Notes: generated by a model not told the origin, from the letters alone. A DNA stretch of 64,000 nucleotides from Benincasa hispida (GCF_009727055.1 NC_052349.1:34028753-34092752); one strand, 5' to 3'. Shown: positions 10,098 to 23,123, counted from the stretch's first letter. A program made the numbers and translations.

Positions 10098-12260
10098 TGA
10101 AGGAACTCTTATCAAAGAGTACCTCTGAGCGGAAGCAGGACTGTTCCAAACTCATTATGATAGAATTAACGCATTCACAATCAAACAGGGTAGATAGGCA
10201 TTTAATGACAAATTACAGGCATGCTTTGAACTTTAAACAACAAAGAGAACGAAATACATACCAGTTGGAGAACCCTTCTTCACTGAAAACTCGTTCTCGT
10301 CAAACGAACTGCACCTCTTCCTCTCGCTGAGATCGTCCAAGCAATCGTCCACCAAATCACGGTCTTCTACCCACAAACGAACTCCTCACGAACTCCGCAG
10401 TAGGAAGACACTACCATTTGGAACCCTCAGTATTCTCGGTGTGAGAATCCAGGAGGTGTGGGCTCTGTTAGATTTGGTAGAGGGAAGGAGGAAGAGACAA
10501 TCGTTTACCACGACCAAATAAATGGGAGATATCGTGTGTCTATCGTATAGACGATGCTTGATCGTTTAGGTAAAGGTACATGATCGTGTAGTAAAAGGGG
10601 CGTGATCGTATAGACAATCGTTTAGTAAATGCTCGGACGTGCGTCGCGTAGAAAAAAAAACTAGACGATTGTTTAGTAAAACCTATGCGATCATTTAGTA
10701 AACTAGGTGCATGTATATGATCGTTTAGAAACTTTGAGCTGTCGTTGATGCTCTCGGTTTGCTATGCGTTAGGAAGTATACACAATACGTGAGCGAATGT
10801 CTGATTCTTTGCAAAATGAAAACAATTTTCATTTTATCCTTCAGTTATAAAAACTGAATGCAATCTCCCACTAACTCAATCGGTTACGGAGAAAAACCTG
10901 CCACAATTATCCCATAATTTTTAAATTAAAAAAAATAAATATAATCATATTATATTTATAACCTATAGTTTAATATCACATCAAATGCAACATATAAACG
11001 ATATTCTTTTTCTCCTCTACTAGATATAATTCATATTTATATTATTTTCTCCAAATAATGTATCTTATACATAATGTCATTCATATCATATATAATTAAC
11101 CAGTTCAATTATATCATATATAATCGAACTCCCTCTTGTTAATTTGAACACTTCAAACTGACCCAAAAACTGATTCTCAACTTGAATACATTGAGCTACC
11201 AAAGGGACCTTATGGACCTATGGGTCAAAGCTCCAACGGTACGTGAATAATTGACTAAACTTTTTAGCCACGAGATCCACCATCCGTTAACTGTCGAGCA
11301 TTCCACTAAAGACCAACAGCTGCACTCTTGTCACCACAGATATATTTTTGTGTCTATCGGATAAAACCAATCAACAGTACGATAACCCTCCACAGATGCT
11401 CGTAAGTACAGTTGGGCCAATTTACCATTTTGCCTCTATAGTTACATCAAACTCCTTAAGTACCACTGATCCCTCTAATGAACAATACTACATAGTCCTA
11501 CTATGTGTGGACACCTTTCGGGCTATGAAAAGGTGTGTGGTGCCACATCATTCAAGCCCCAGAATCAGCCCTTAAGGGAGAAATATATCTACTTACCCCT
11601 GCTTCGGAAAAGGAGTGAATTTCATCTTGTGTAGCTGAGTTCCTAGCTCCCAAATCAGACGAATCCCCAAAGTGGTAGGTTTGAGTTGGCGATCTGGCCA
11701 CTCGCACCCATGCAAATCAAAATATTGCCCTCAAAGGCAGAAGTTCCCAACTCACTCAGGATTGGGGTCATGTTATTTATGGCCATCCTAGTAAAGTGAA
11801 GTCTTTGTCATGAACGACGTTATATAACGAGACTATAACACTTCGTGGTCTGGTCTTATACAAACTCCTTTGTATAGGACGCCCCCGCTTGTATGTCTCC
11901 ACATGAATGATTAGGATCATACCATTTGTAGCAATTCATAATACTTGTAACTATTCTACAATGGGGGCCGCATCCATAGCGTTACCAGGATAAGGTTTCC
12001 CTTCTATATCCATATACTACAGACCATTTTGGTTATCACTTAAGGCATGATCCTCCTGTATGTCTCCACATACATGCTTAAGTTACAAATGACAATCAGG
12101 GATCTTAGTTTATTGATTTATGGTAAAGCAATTAAAACATCCAATGTTCCATAGACAAAAGTGAAGAAAATATCATATATTATTACATCACAAGCGTTTG
12201 TTCAAAACTGTGTTTGCAAACTACAGGACCCAACACGAGTTTAGGGCATCATCCTCAACA
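10098..12260 (-). mobile_element. Solo LTR of the Copia B family (copy 1)
   Basis: This 2.16-kb block is homologous along its length to 16642-18737 and to the Copia B LTR at 23244-25507. The end at 12260 reads CTCAACA, the complement of the TGTTG LTR start. The flanking bases GAACG (10093-10097) and AAATG (12261-12265) look like a diverged 5-bp duplication. The host Copia reading frame is continuous when the insert is removed, which fixes the boundaries. No internal domain is present, so it is the product of LTR-LTR recombination. GATCGTTTAG-type motifs lie at 10500-10735. Confidence 0.8.
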
Positions 12261-12263
12261 AAA

Positions 12264-13520
12264 TGTGAGGCATGTTCTAAATTTGAAGAGGAGTCTCCTT
12301 TCTTTGAGGATGTTTGATGCCATAGGTTGTGAATATAGGGGTGTGAGAGGCACCTTTGAAATTATTAAGGATTCCAAAGTGGTCTTGGTGGCAACCAAGG
12401 TAAATGGTTTATATGTAATCAAGGATGTGCAAATGGCACACTCGACTTTGTTAGCAACTGATGAGAAACCTACTGAAGATGAGTTATGGCACAAAAGACT
12501 CTCTCATATCAGTGTGAGGGGGCTACAAGTGCTATCTAAACAGGGAATACTTCCAAGGGGTGTTGAAGATAGCCTTAAATTTTTTGAACATTGTATATTG
12601 GGCAATGCAACAAGATAGCAATTCCCCAAAGGACAACACACTTCAAAGGAAATCTTTGAATATGTGCATTTAGACTTGTGGGGGCCAGCTCACTCTCCAT
12701 CTCTTAGTGGAGCAAGGTATTTTCTTTCATTTGTAGATGACTACTCAAGAAAGAGTTGGTGTTTACTTTTTAAAGTCCAAGTATTTAGTATATTTAAAGA
12801 ATGGAAGACCTTGATTGAGAAGCATGCCTCTAAACAAATTAAACATTTGAGAACTAATAACGGTTTAGAGTTTTGTGGAGAGGAGTTTAATTTGTATTGC
12901 AGGGAGCATGACATAGTAAGGCATAGAACCGTGAGATACACACCTCAACAAAATAAAGTAGCTGAAAGGTTAAATAGAACAATGCTGGAAAGAGTAAGAT
13001 GTCAGCTGTCCAATGCCTTGTTGCCTGAAAAATATTAGGTTGAAGCTGTCTCCTACACCATATACACTCTTAATAGATGCCTTCATCAATCTATAGAGCT
13101 GAAGACTCCTGAAGAGAGGTGGACAAGGCAGCCACCTAAGCTGGAACACATAAAAGTGTTTGGTTGTGTAAGCTATGTGCACCAAAGCCAAGGGAAGTTG
13201 AAACCAAGGGCTGTAAAGTACATGTTCTTAGGCTTTACACCGGGAGTAAAGGGCTTTACGCTGTGGCATCCAGTTGAAAAGAGGTGTGTGAATAGTAAAG
13301 ATGTGGTCTTTAGAGAAAATGTGATGTTTATGATGTCTGAACAACCATCTTCTATAGTTACAAAGACTAGTAGCACTAGATTTGAGGTGGAGCCTAAAAA
13401 TAATAATGGAGCTTCTATTTCCTCTCAAAATCAAAAGTTAAAAGGTGATGAGACTGCTGAAACCAGTGAGCATGTGTCAAGTGATCAAGTTGAGACAAAT
13501 GGGGACTTACACAACTACTC
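12264..13520 (+). pseudogene. Copia A integrase
   Basis: The GAG-pre zinc region has WHKRLSHIS, but the Cys pair is reduced to a single cysteine in FFEHCILG. The catalytic core has HLDLWGP (first Asp) and ERLNRT (Glu). The second Asp is replaced by Asn in LRTNNGLEF. There are stops at 12616 (TAG) and 13036 (TAG). The C-terminal part continues through FGCVSYVH and KYMFLGF. It would insert cDNA into the genome but lacks key residues. Confidence 0.85.
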
Positions 13521-15265
13521 ATGGCAAGAGACAGACTTAGAAGAACAATAGTACCACCAGCAAGGTACCAAGAGTCTGATTTTGCTAGTGTAGCATTGAG
13601 TGTTGCCATTTCTTTGAGTAATAATGAACTTTCTAGCTTTGAAGAAGCAACAAACAGCACAGATGCTAGGCAATGGATTGAGGCTATGAATGATGAAATG
13701 AAGTCCCTCAATCAAAATGAATCTTGGAGACTAGTACCTTTGCCTGAAGTGTACAAACCTATCTTATGCAAATGGATTTATACATTTAAAAAAGAGATTC
13801 CAGGTGTGCAAAAGTCAAGGTTCAAGGCTAGGCCTATTGCTAAGGGGTTCGCTCAAAAGGAAGGCATTAACTACAATGAAGTATTTTCTCCAGTTGTGAA
13901 GCATACTTCCATCCGACTACTCTTTTCTCTAGTCGTGCAAAAGGATTTGGAGCTAGACCAGTTGGATGTAAAGACAGCTTTCCTACATGGGCTATTGGAT
14001 GAGACAATTTACATGAGACAACCTCAAAGCTATGTTAAAAGTGGAGAAAAAGACCTTGTGTGTTTGTTAAACAAGTCCATATATGGCCTAAAACAGTCAC
14101 GGAGATACTGGTATGAGAGGTTTGATGAGGTGATCTCCAAGATGGGGTTCAAAAGAAGCTCATTTGATTGATGTGTTTACACAAATTCTAGTAGCTTTAA
14201 GGAATCGATCTATCTACTTCTCTATGTAGATGACATGTTAGTGGCTGAGAGATCCAAATAAGAATTGAAGCAAGTGAAAATGCTTCTTAAGAGAGAATTT
14301 GATATGAAAGACATAGGATAGTCAAGGAGGATCCTAGGCATAAAGATCGAAAGAGACAGAAAATAGGGCAGATTGCTTGTTAGCCAATCTGAATATTGTT
14401 CAAAGATATTACAGAGGTTCATGATGGAGAATGCTAAGCCAGTAGGTACTCCTTTTGCTCCTCACTTCAAGCTTTCAGCTGCCAATAGTCCAAAGAGCAT
14501 AAATGAAGAGCATTTGAACCATATGAAGGTTGTCCCTTATTCCCAAGCAGTGGGATCTCTCATGTATCTTATGACTTCTACAAGGCTAGACCTATCCTAT
14601 ACAACAAGTATGGTCAGTAGGTACATGGAAAATCCTAATAGAAAACATTGAGAGGCAGTCAAGTGGATACTAAGGTATCTATGTTCATCCAAAGAGGCAA
14701 AAGTCTTATATAGACAGAATGAGCCATCCAATGATGAAGTTTATGGTTATGTAGATGCTGACTATGCAGAGGACTTGGACAGAAGACGTTCCCTATTAGG
14801 CTATGTTTTCCTATAGGGGAATAATTTGATAAGTTGAAAAGCTACTTTGCAGCCTATTGTGGCCCTTTCCACAAAAGAGGCTGAGTTCATCGCATTATCT
14901 GAAGCTGTGAAGGAAGGTTTGTGGCTGAAAGGTTTACTAAATAATTTCGGCATAACACAAACAAAAGTCAGAATCTATTATAATAACCAGAGCACAATAT
15001 ACCTATCTAACAATAAGCAATTTCACAACAGAACCAAGCATATCGATATCAAATATCATTTCATCAGACAAGAGATTGAGAAAGGGGAAGTCGACGTAGT
15101 GAAGATTCATACCTCTGATAATGCAGCTGATATGCTAACCAAAACTGTTCCATTAAACAAGCTTGACAGATGCTTGACCTTCTCGGATTCGAGTTACCTG
15201 AAAAAGGTTAGCTCAAGTCAGCTCAGTGAAGAAAAGAAGGAAGGAACTCTGGATGCTTGCAAAGG
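13521..15265 (+). pseudogene. Copia A reverse transcriptase and RNase H
   Basis: RT begins near WIEAMNDEMKSLNQNESW and runs through KSRFKARPIAKGFAQKEG, LDVKTAFLHG and KSIYGLKQS. The catalytic YVDD is intact in LLYVDDMLV (about 14222-14248). In-frame stops occur at 14169, 14260, 14320, 14364, 14649, 14814 and 14836. RNase H retains LSTKEAEFIAL and TKHIDIKYHF. Copying of element RNA is not possible from this frame-broken pol. Confidence 0.85.
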
Positions 15266-15272
15266 TAGAGAT

Positions 15273-15946
15273 TGTTACAGAAAGACGAGAAATCAAGAAG
15301 TAGAACATTGCAGCTGACAGTTGAACCATTGTTGACCTCTTTCTGTTAAGTGTTGTAACCACCAGAGCTTCATCGTTGACTGAATCACCTGCACATATAT
15401 AAACAAAATCGAATGTGAGATTAATGTAAGAGTGAATAACAAATCGAGAGAGCAAGGCATTCATTCTGTAAATACTTTGAAAAGTAATAAAAGAGAACCT
15501 CCCAATTTGCACAGTGGATGTAGGCCTTTGGCCAAACCACTTAAACTCCTCTGTCTTCTCTTCTTACCTCTATGATCATTTAGATTTTGCTAAAGTATCG
15601 TTTACACGATCGTGTAGTTCCTATCTCATCGTATACACGATTTTTTAGCTCCGCGTTCAATCATCTATATGATCGTTTAGCTCTTCAGCTATCGTCTATA
15701 TGATCGTCTAGCTTCAGTCAACTGTCATCTACACGATCATTTAATGCTTCCTTCTATTATTTACTTAATTGAACTATCGTTTAGTTCTTGGTGCATTGTC
15801 TACACGATCGTGCAATCTTTTGGTAAATAACAAAAGGATTTTCAAGCATCAACATTCTATCTCCCCTGAATCTTGAATTGTTATCAACCGTTGTATCTGA
15901 GTGTTTTGTGATTATTAACGTGAAGATCTAGTCATCTGGGACAACA
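15273..15946 (+). repeat. Copia A 3' LTR
   Basis: Starts TGTTACAG and ends ACAACA, immediately followed by AGATT (15947-15951). It supplies the sequence hidden by unknown bases in the 5' LTR. The GATCGTTTAG-type motif cluster is at 15595-15815. Confidence 0.9.
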
Positions 15947-15951
15947 AGATT

Positions 15952-16641
15952 ATATAATGTACACCACTAATTGCCACAACGAAGATGGTTAAATTTTCAG
16001 ATAGAGAGGTTCTTTCTGTAAGGAAACAGGGTTTCATGCTTTTTTTTTTCTTTTTTGGTGAAATCCTCCAGATTCTACCACTTGCAAAATCCTTTAATGC
16101 TTAGCCATTTGCTCTATTTTTCTTGCGGCCTATAATGTGAGAAAATTTCTTATTTTCAACATGAGAGAAGGAAAGATAGATCACCATAGTCAATGACTCT
16201 CATTTGTTCTATGATTGGAATGTTGGTTTATCGATATTTAAATCCTTACAAGATAAAAAACAATCAATCTTGAGAGAGAAAGGGAAAATTTACCCCAAAT
16301 CCCAAGCAGCAAAAATGGTGAATGACAACATATTTTTCTTCCTTTATCGTGTTTTCCTTCGATTTTTTTTTTTAGATGAGAGGAGTTAGAGGAAATTCGA
16401 GTTCCAGGTCTCAGTTATTGCCTCGCCACTACTATCTGCGACATCGAATAAAAGAGCATCGATAAATTTTTCTAATGCAGCAAGGTTTTGGGTCCAGACA
16501 TGAGGTAAGGAAAGAAAGAGAGAGATTGGAAAATGGAAGCAAAGGGTTTTTTATGTGTTAAAGCAAAAGGGTGAGGGTGACTGCTAATAGAACTCATGTG
16601 GACAGTTCAAAATTGTTTAGCGCCCAAACCAAATTCATTTT
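15952..16641. other. CACTA interior between Copia A and solo LTR 2
   Basis: No gene recognised. ATTTT at 16637-16641 is the left target duplication of the next insertion. Confidence 0.5.
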
Positions 16642-18737
16642 TTAAGGAAATCGTGCACGACGATTTCCATGAGTAGCGAAAAGATCATTCCAAATTACAA
16701 TCATATATGAACTTTACAAATACAGTCATAAACACAAACAAACGGTCATGCATTCATTACAGAAATTACAACATGATGCTACAAATAATCAAGGAGAAAT
16801 GCTACACACATTTGTAGACTCATCGTTAAGGTCCTTGATCACGAACGCTCGAACACAACAACCTCGAACATTCGTTCAACACGACCGCTACACAACACGA
16901 ACACTGCACACTCGAACTCAGCTATTGCCTCGGTCACGAATACCCCAACAGCACGAATAACCTCCACAGAACCTCGACGGTGTCGAGTTGAGTATGACAC
17001 CACCAAGAAGGCTACCTTGGTATTCTCGGTGTGAGAATCTAGATGGTGGGCTCTGTGTGGACTTGGTTTGAGGCAGAAGACGGAGGAAACAACAATCGTG
17101 TAAATGATTAAGCAAGTGGGAGAATGTTGAACCTATCGTATAGGTCGATGCCCAATCATTTAGCAAAAGCTAAGTGATCATCTAGCAAAAGCCAAGCGAT
17201 CGTTTAGCTCATCGCTTAGTTGCATGTCTGTCGCCTACAAATACTACATGATCATTTAGCTCGCTCCAAATTGTTGTTTAGTAAATCCTATTTACTTGAC
17301 AACTTTCGTGAGATTCCGAGAGAAAAAATCTCAAAATATAATTTTCAACATTAACATTATTAAAAATAGGAAAACAATTTTTCTTTTATCTCACGGTTAC
17401 CATGAAACCACCAATAACCTCCCACTCAATTGGTTATTTGAGAAAAAGAATTAATTTTTCAATAATTAACATAAATATAAATGATAACCAACTTATCATA
17501 CTATATTCATAACCTATAGTTTTAATATTTCATCTCATGAAACATATAAACCATAACTTTTTTTCTATTCCATGGTACTTAATGTAAATCTCATTTACAT
17601 TAATCCTCCACTAGATGTATCTCATACATCATACCGATCATATCATATATAATCGAATTACCTCTTGTCAATTTGAACATTTCAAATCAACACCAAGAAC
17701 TGATCCTCAACTGAATCCATTAAGCTACCAAGAGGACCTTATGGACCTGTAACTCGAAGCTCTAACGATACGTGAATAACTGACTAAACTCTTTCGTCAC
17801 AGGATCCACCATCCGTTAACTGCTAAGCACTCCACTAAAGATCGACAGCTGAACTCTCCTTACCATAGATATATTATGTGTTCATCTTAACCAATTAGAA
17901 GTGTGACAACCCTTCATAGATCGTTTATAAGTACAGCTAGGCCAATAATTGTTATGCCCCTGTAATTACATTTAACTCCTTAAGTACCACTAATCCCTCT
18001 AATGAACATAAGTCATAGTCCTATTATGACTGAGTCCTCTCTTCCAAAGAGAAGTTGTGGCCACTATGTTCAAGCCCTGGAATCAACCCTTAAGGGTGCA
18101 ATCTCTCTACTTATCCCTACTTCGAGAAAGGAGTGAATTCCATCTTGTGGATTGAGTTTCCAACTCCCAGATCAGACAAGTCCCTAAAAAGATAGGTATG
18201 TTGAGTTGGCAATCTCGCCCTCTCACCCATACTAATCAAAGGACTGCCCTCAAAGGCTGGAGTTCCCAAAACACTCAGGATTTAGGCCATGTCACATATG
18301 ATCGTTTAGGTGAGATGTAAGTCTCTAGTATCAACGACGTTATATACAGAGTCTAGTCATCTTGTGGTCCAGTCTTATACAAACTCTTTGTATAGGACAC
18401 CCCCGCTTGCACATCTCCACATGAATGGTCAGGATCTACTATCTGTAGTAGTTTACAACACTTGCAAACCTCTACAAAGCGGGTCGTATCCATAGTATCA
18501 CCAGAATCAAGTATCTCACCTTAATACTTATACTATAGACCTATTTAGGTTATCACTTAAGACATGATCCATCTATATATCACATATACATGCTTAGGTT
18601 TACATAAGATAACCATGGAGCTTTGTTTATTGGATATGAGTAATGCCAGAATGAAATAACAATTATTTTATTCATCAAACAATGTGTAACATTACAAACA
18701 ACGAGATTCCGGGAGAATTAGGACATCAATCCCAACA
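16642..18737 (-). mobile_element. Solo LTR of the Copia B family (copy 2)
   Basis: 2,096 bp, homologous to copy 1 and to the Copia B LTR. Perfect 5-bp duplication ATTTT at 16637-16641 and 18738-18742. Its right edge reads TCCCAACA (complement of TGTTGGGA). Its left edge aligns with the copy 1 edge (TTAAGGAA against TGAAGGAA). Short ORFs inside show no protein family. GATCGTTTAG-type motifs lie at 17090-17280. Confidence 0.85.
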
Positions 18738-18841
18738 ATTTTAACATTTTTGCTCCTCTTTTTTCTCAGTTAGATTTCATAGCTCATTTCTTAAAAGGTT
18801 ATACCAAATAGTTATAAAAGGACATATTCCTTATAGTGTGG

Positions 18842-19590
18842 GGCTCCAACTATTTTAATTGGAGTCCAGATCTCACTTAACCACAGATTATTTGGCTCGA
18901 TTATTTTGTTCTCCCCGTTTTACTTTATTCCGATATTGCTCGATTATTTTGCTTCATTTCTTTCCATCTCTTCTCCTTAGGGTTTCGCCATCATTCCCGA
19001 TCGGCGTCGTTCCTGGTAGGTTTAGAGCTTTCTCTTCTTCATTCTTGTTGATCGATTGCTATTGTGATTCTCTTTGGTCGGATTTGAAGAAATCCTTCAC
19101 AGATCTAGGCTACGGTATGTTTGGTAGTCTAGATCTGTGTTTTTCTCTAGATCCGTAACCCTTTCTTTCGACTTCCTCTTTCATCTTGCCATTCCAAACG
19201 CCACTCCTGTTCCTCCTTTATCTTGCCACTTCTTTTGGTTCTCTTTGCTCCAAATGAGGGTTTCCTCGCACTTGCCGCTTTTTTTTGTTCTCCAATATTT
19301 TGTGTTTTCCTTCCTGTCTATTTGAGTCTGAAATCATACAACCATGTTGGAGCTTAGATCTTGCTTGGTAAGGGATGGAGATCCTCGTTTGGAGCATGGT
19401 AGGGGATGGAGGATGGTGTTTGAATCTTGGTAGGGTTACCAGATCCAATGGTAAGTCTTCTTTCTCTTCACCGGTCGATGATGAGTCACTGTATATTTTT
19501 TTCCTTTTTTTTTTTTTTTTGACAAATGTAAGCTTATTTTTTACACATCTTTTTTGCTTACTTCAATTATTTTTCTCTATGCTTGATTTC
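18842..19590 (+). other. Harbinger left part, leader-like sequence
   Basis: Pyrimidine-rich with a TAGGGTTTCGCC segment near 18978 and AGATCTAGGC/AGATCTGTG repeats near 19100-19150, as in plant gene leaders. It probably precedes the transposase gene 2.6 kb downstream. No ORF here resembles a known family. Confidence 0.35.
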
Positions 19591-20113
19591 AGTGTTTTGT
19601 TCTTAGTGTTTGATTATCAGTCTCTGATGATCAATATATCTATTCTGTTCAATCACTGTTTTTGTCTGATTATCACTCTTTATGCTTGATTTTAGTGTTT
19701 TGTTATGTTATGTCTTTGATTATTTTGCTACTATTTCAATGACTGTTTTTGCATTGCTACTGTTCTTGGTCTTTGATTATCAGTCTTTGATTGTTTTGCT
19801 ACTATTTCAATGACTATTTTTGCATTGCTACTGTTCTTGGCCTTTGATTATCGATCTTTGATTATTTTGCTACTATTTCAATGACTGTTTTTGCATTGCT
19901 ATTGTTCTCTGTCTTTGACTATTGGTCTTTGATTCTTTTGCTAATATTTCAATGACTGTTTTTGCATTGCTACTGTTCTTGGTCTTTGATTATTGGTATT
20001 TGATTATCGGTCTTTGATTATTTTGCTACTATTTCAATGATTGTTTTTGCATCGCTACTGTTCTTGGTCTTTGATTATTTTGATACTATTTTAATGACTG
20101 TTTTTGCATTGAC
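19591..20113 (+). repeat. Minisatellite, unit about 60-75 bp, six or more copies
   Basis: Repeated units of the form TTTGATTATTTTGCTACTATT, then TTCAATGACTG, then TTTTTGCATTGCTACTG and TTCTTGGTC, with small indels. It lies inside the Harbinger element between its left end and the transposase gene, plausibly within an intron. Confidence 0.75.
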
Positions 20114-21755
20114 TCAAATGATTAATGTATCTGATTTACCATGATACATCATATTCTGAGGCTGGTTCTTACTATCTAAGCATAATACTAGGATAGTTGA
20201 TTGTTTGTTGGCTTCCTTGTTTTTTTTTTTTTTTTCCAATCTCATTGCAACCATGTTATAACTCTTGTTTGGTTCCCAAGTTGTTCTTGTTTGGTTGACT
20301 CTAGTTTGATTACAAGTAGTCGTTCTTAAAGTAGTGGTTTGCAAGTACTATGTTGATGTGATTGACAATAGTGGTTTCTTTGGTTCCCAATGTATTTGGT
20401 TCACATCAATGGTACACTATTCACTTTATTTCACTAGGTTGGGTTTCCAAGGTGTACTTATTACCATAGGTACACCTAAACTTGACCTATCCATCACATA
20501 GAATGTCAATATCTTCTCTTCTCTATAAATGAGACCTCTTTTCCTTACAACTATAAGGATAACTACATCTTCACCACACCATTGTTGGTAAGTCCCTTCC
20601 CTCTCCCTCTCTTTTGTGTTGCTTATCACATCTCCTATTAAGTCACTTTCACTTTTTTTCTTTATATTATTACTAAAGCTTTTGTTTATCAATTGTCATA
20701 GTGTTCAACTTATTAGAGAACAAGCGAAGCTTCACATTTCCTCCTTCTATTGTATGTAAGGTGGTACTCTTCTTTGTCTCAATTTTCTTTTCTTTTGTAT
20801 CCTTCTTGTTTATTTCGATGGTCCGTAGATTCAAAATATTTTTTTTATGTGTTTTAGGTCGAGTAGAAACTAATCCGTACTTCTTCTTTTCTCAAATTTC
20901 ATCCTGTATATTTGAAGTGTTTGTTGATACAAAACTTAAATTCTTAAAATAATTTAGTCATATATTAATTATGCTTTTGCAGTTGTTTTATTACAGCAAT
21001 TTCCATTCTTAAAAGGCTTTATTTTCTTCCTAAATACTTGTTAGGCTTCATCACATTTTTCTTTTTATTGATTTATTTTTCATTTAAAACTCAAGATTTG
21101 ATCATGACCCTAAAAAAAACCTACTATATCAATACTATTTTATCAATGAGAATTTTAATTTTCGTGTTCATATTCAAAAATGAAATTATTTGACGACATT
21201 GCGTGAAATTTAATATGGTTATTATTGTTGATTAATAAAAAAAATTAGTTTGTAGGGCTCGCACTCATCTATGGGTTAAAGCATGCTAGTGATCAGTAGC
21301 AAACGTTAATAATACCCATTTGATAGCTTCATTTGGTAGGTTGAGTATATTTGATAAAAATGCAAAAAAAAAAATTTATTGATAAATAAAAAGTAAAGTA
21401 ACAGCTACAAATAACTGCCTTTAAGGATTAAGGTGAACAAACTTAAAAGTCCGTAGATAATGATTCAAACTTATTTGTTAAAGAAGTAGAAAAGAGAGAA
21501 AAGAAAAAAAATATATGCATTTTTACTTCAAACTTTCAATTTCATCCAATTGCACTCTAAATTTAGATAAAAATTTCAATCTGTTACATTAAAAAAGTAT
21601 TGCAAACTACTATTACTACTATTACTAAGCTATATCATACAATTTTGCATGCATTTAAAATTCCATGATAAGTATATTCTTGTTTAGATTAAAAGTACAT
21701 TAGTTTGAAACTAAAATTAAATTTTGTGTAAATTTCAAAAACCACTCATGAATAA
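20114..21755 (+). other. Harbinger interior, non-coding
   Basis: T-rich then AT-rich sequence with short ORFs only. GTTTGGTTCCCAA occurs twice (about 20268 and 20378 in variant form). It is possibly the intron or upstream region of the transposase. Confidence 0.35.
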
Positions 21756-23123
21756 ATGTATCAGGAGCCAATTTTTGTAATCTACGGTATAATGGACCCC
21801 CAAGAAGTAGTAAACATACTAACAGTATTCACAACTACCCAACGTCAATTACTGTTAACACTAGAGTTGTTACTCAACGACCATAGGAGGATAGAATACC
21901 CACCACATCATATAAGACATCATATTAGGCAATTAGCATACTTTTGGCTAATCCATGAGTCTGATTTAAGTTGTCGTGAAAGCATACGAATGGATAAAAG
22001 ATGTTTTGCTATTTTATGTACTTACTAAGGACAACTGGCGAATTAGTGGGAATAAAAGTTGTAGACGTTAAGGAGATGGCCGCCATGTTCCTGCATATCT
22101 TAGCCCATGATGTTAAGAATAAAGTAGTCTGTAGACAGTTCATTAGGTCTGGTGAAACAGTTTCTAGGCATTTCAACTCCATTCTCAACGTCATTTTACA
22201 ACTACATGAAGTGTTGTTGAAAAAACCTTTGCCAATCACTACCTCTTATACAAATCGATGGAGATGGTTTGAGGTATAGTGAAACTAAACAAATGTTGAT
22301 GCGTTATCTGTGTCTAGTTTAGATAACTCATGTATATGAATATTTCATACGTTGTGTTCGCACAGGGTTGTCTAGGTGCGTTAGATGGTACGTACATAAA
22401 GGTAAACGTAAGTGCCACTGATCGACCAAGGAACACGACAAGGAATGGTGAAATTTCCACGAATGTTCTTGGTGTTTGCGACACGAATGGTGATTTCATG
22501 TTTGTCTTACCTGGATAGGAAGGTTCTGCAATTGATTCTCGTGTGCTTAGAGATGCAATATCACGACAACAGATTGAAGGTTCCAAAGGGTAGCAACTTA
22601 CACGCACAATTTCTTGTCATACATTGTAGTACTCAACAATTATGATTTCATACAATTGGACATTGTATAAGATATTATTATCTATGTGATGCTAGGTACC
22701 CAAATACGGGGGGCTTCTTGGCATCATATAGAGGAGAATGATATCATCTTTTGGAATGGCGTGGAGGAGGGAATGCACCAACAACTGCAAAAGATTTTTT
22801 AACATGAAACACTCTTCTGCGAGGAATGTCATCAAGAGGGCATTCGGGCTGTTGAAAGGGGGGTAATACTCCACGAAAAATCATACTACCCCATGCAAGT
22901 CCAAACTCGAACGATCACAGCGTATTGCCTTCTTCATAATCTTATTAATATGAAGTTGAATACTACCGAAATGCTCAAGGATCTAGACGAGGTGGACTCA
23001 CATTCTGCTACCATTGGTGAGGACGAGATCAATTGTATTGAGAGTTCAAACGAATGGACACAATGGATAGATGAGTTGGCACATAATATGTTTTCTGACT
23101 GGGAGTTACGTAACAATCAGTAG
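21756..23123 (+). pseudogene. PIF/Harbinger DDE transposase
   Basis: The N-terminal helical part runs from MDPQEVVNILTVF (21792) through RMDKRCFAILC, then one frame slip (about 22020) to LRTTGELVG and VVCRQFIRSGETVSRHFN. A GT-AG intron (about 22275-22365) leads to GCLGALDGTYI, the first catalytic Asp. A stop interrupts LPG-EGSA at 22516. A second possible intron (about 22590-22666) leads to YYLCDARYPNTGGFL, the second Asp. In ARNVIKRAFGLLKG the position normally Glu (VIERAFG) is Lys. The C-terminus has TITAYCLLHNLINM and EWTQWIDELA and ends at 23123. The enzyme would cut and paste the element. Confidence 0.85.

Larger units (their letters stand above)
8400..15946 (+). mobile_element. Copia A: full-structure Ty1/Copia retrotransposon, decayed
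   Basis: LTRs at 8400-9109 and 15273-15946 share sequence throughout, and a TGGTATCAGAGC primer-binding site follows the first. The order gag, protease, integrase, reverse transcriptase, RNase H is that of Copia. The integrase and RT style (NGVAER-type motif, YVDD, KSIYGLKQ) resembles the Tork/Tnt1 group, which is a tentative call. A perfect 5-bp duplication AGATT flanks it. A 2.16-kb solo LTR interrupts it at the protease-integrase junction. Stops and lost catalytic residues in most domains make it inactive. It lies within the CACTA. Confidence 0.9.
4190..18838 (+). mobile_element. CACTA (En/Spm-type) transposon, non-autonomous, with nested Copia
   Basis: Left end CACTACAAGAAATA at 4190. 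The right end, read inward from 18838, is CACTATAAGGAATA, with 12 of 14 bases equal. Both flanks carry TGG (4187-4189 and 18839-18841), the 3-bp duplication typical of CACTA elements. Subterminal sequence at the left holds many copies of AGCTATAG/CTATAGTA (about 4310-4600), and the right end holds AGTTATAAAAGG. Removing Copia A and the solo LTR leaves about 5.0 kb. I saw no TNP2-like transposase, so it would have been mobilised in trans. Confidence 0.75.

Noticed and set aside
8427..15512. Minus-strand ORFs of 70 and 99 codons at 8427-8639 and 15213-15512 with nearly the same protein, as if a conserved gene family
   Set aside because: They are the same part of the two LTRs of Copia A; similarity is explained by LTR duplication.
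16748..18495. Several 60-80 codon ORFs in solo LTR 2
   Set aside because: Not conserved in frame in the sister LTRs at 10.1-12.3 and 23.2-25.5 kb.
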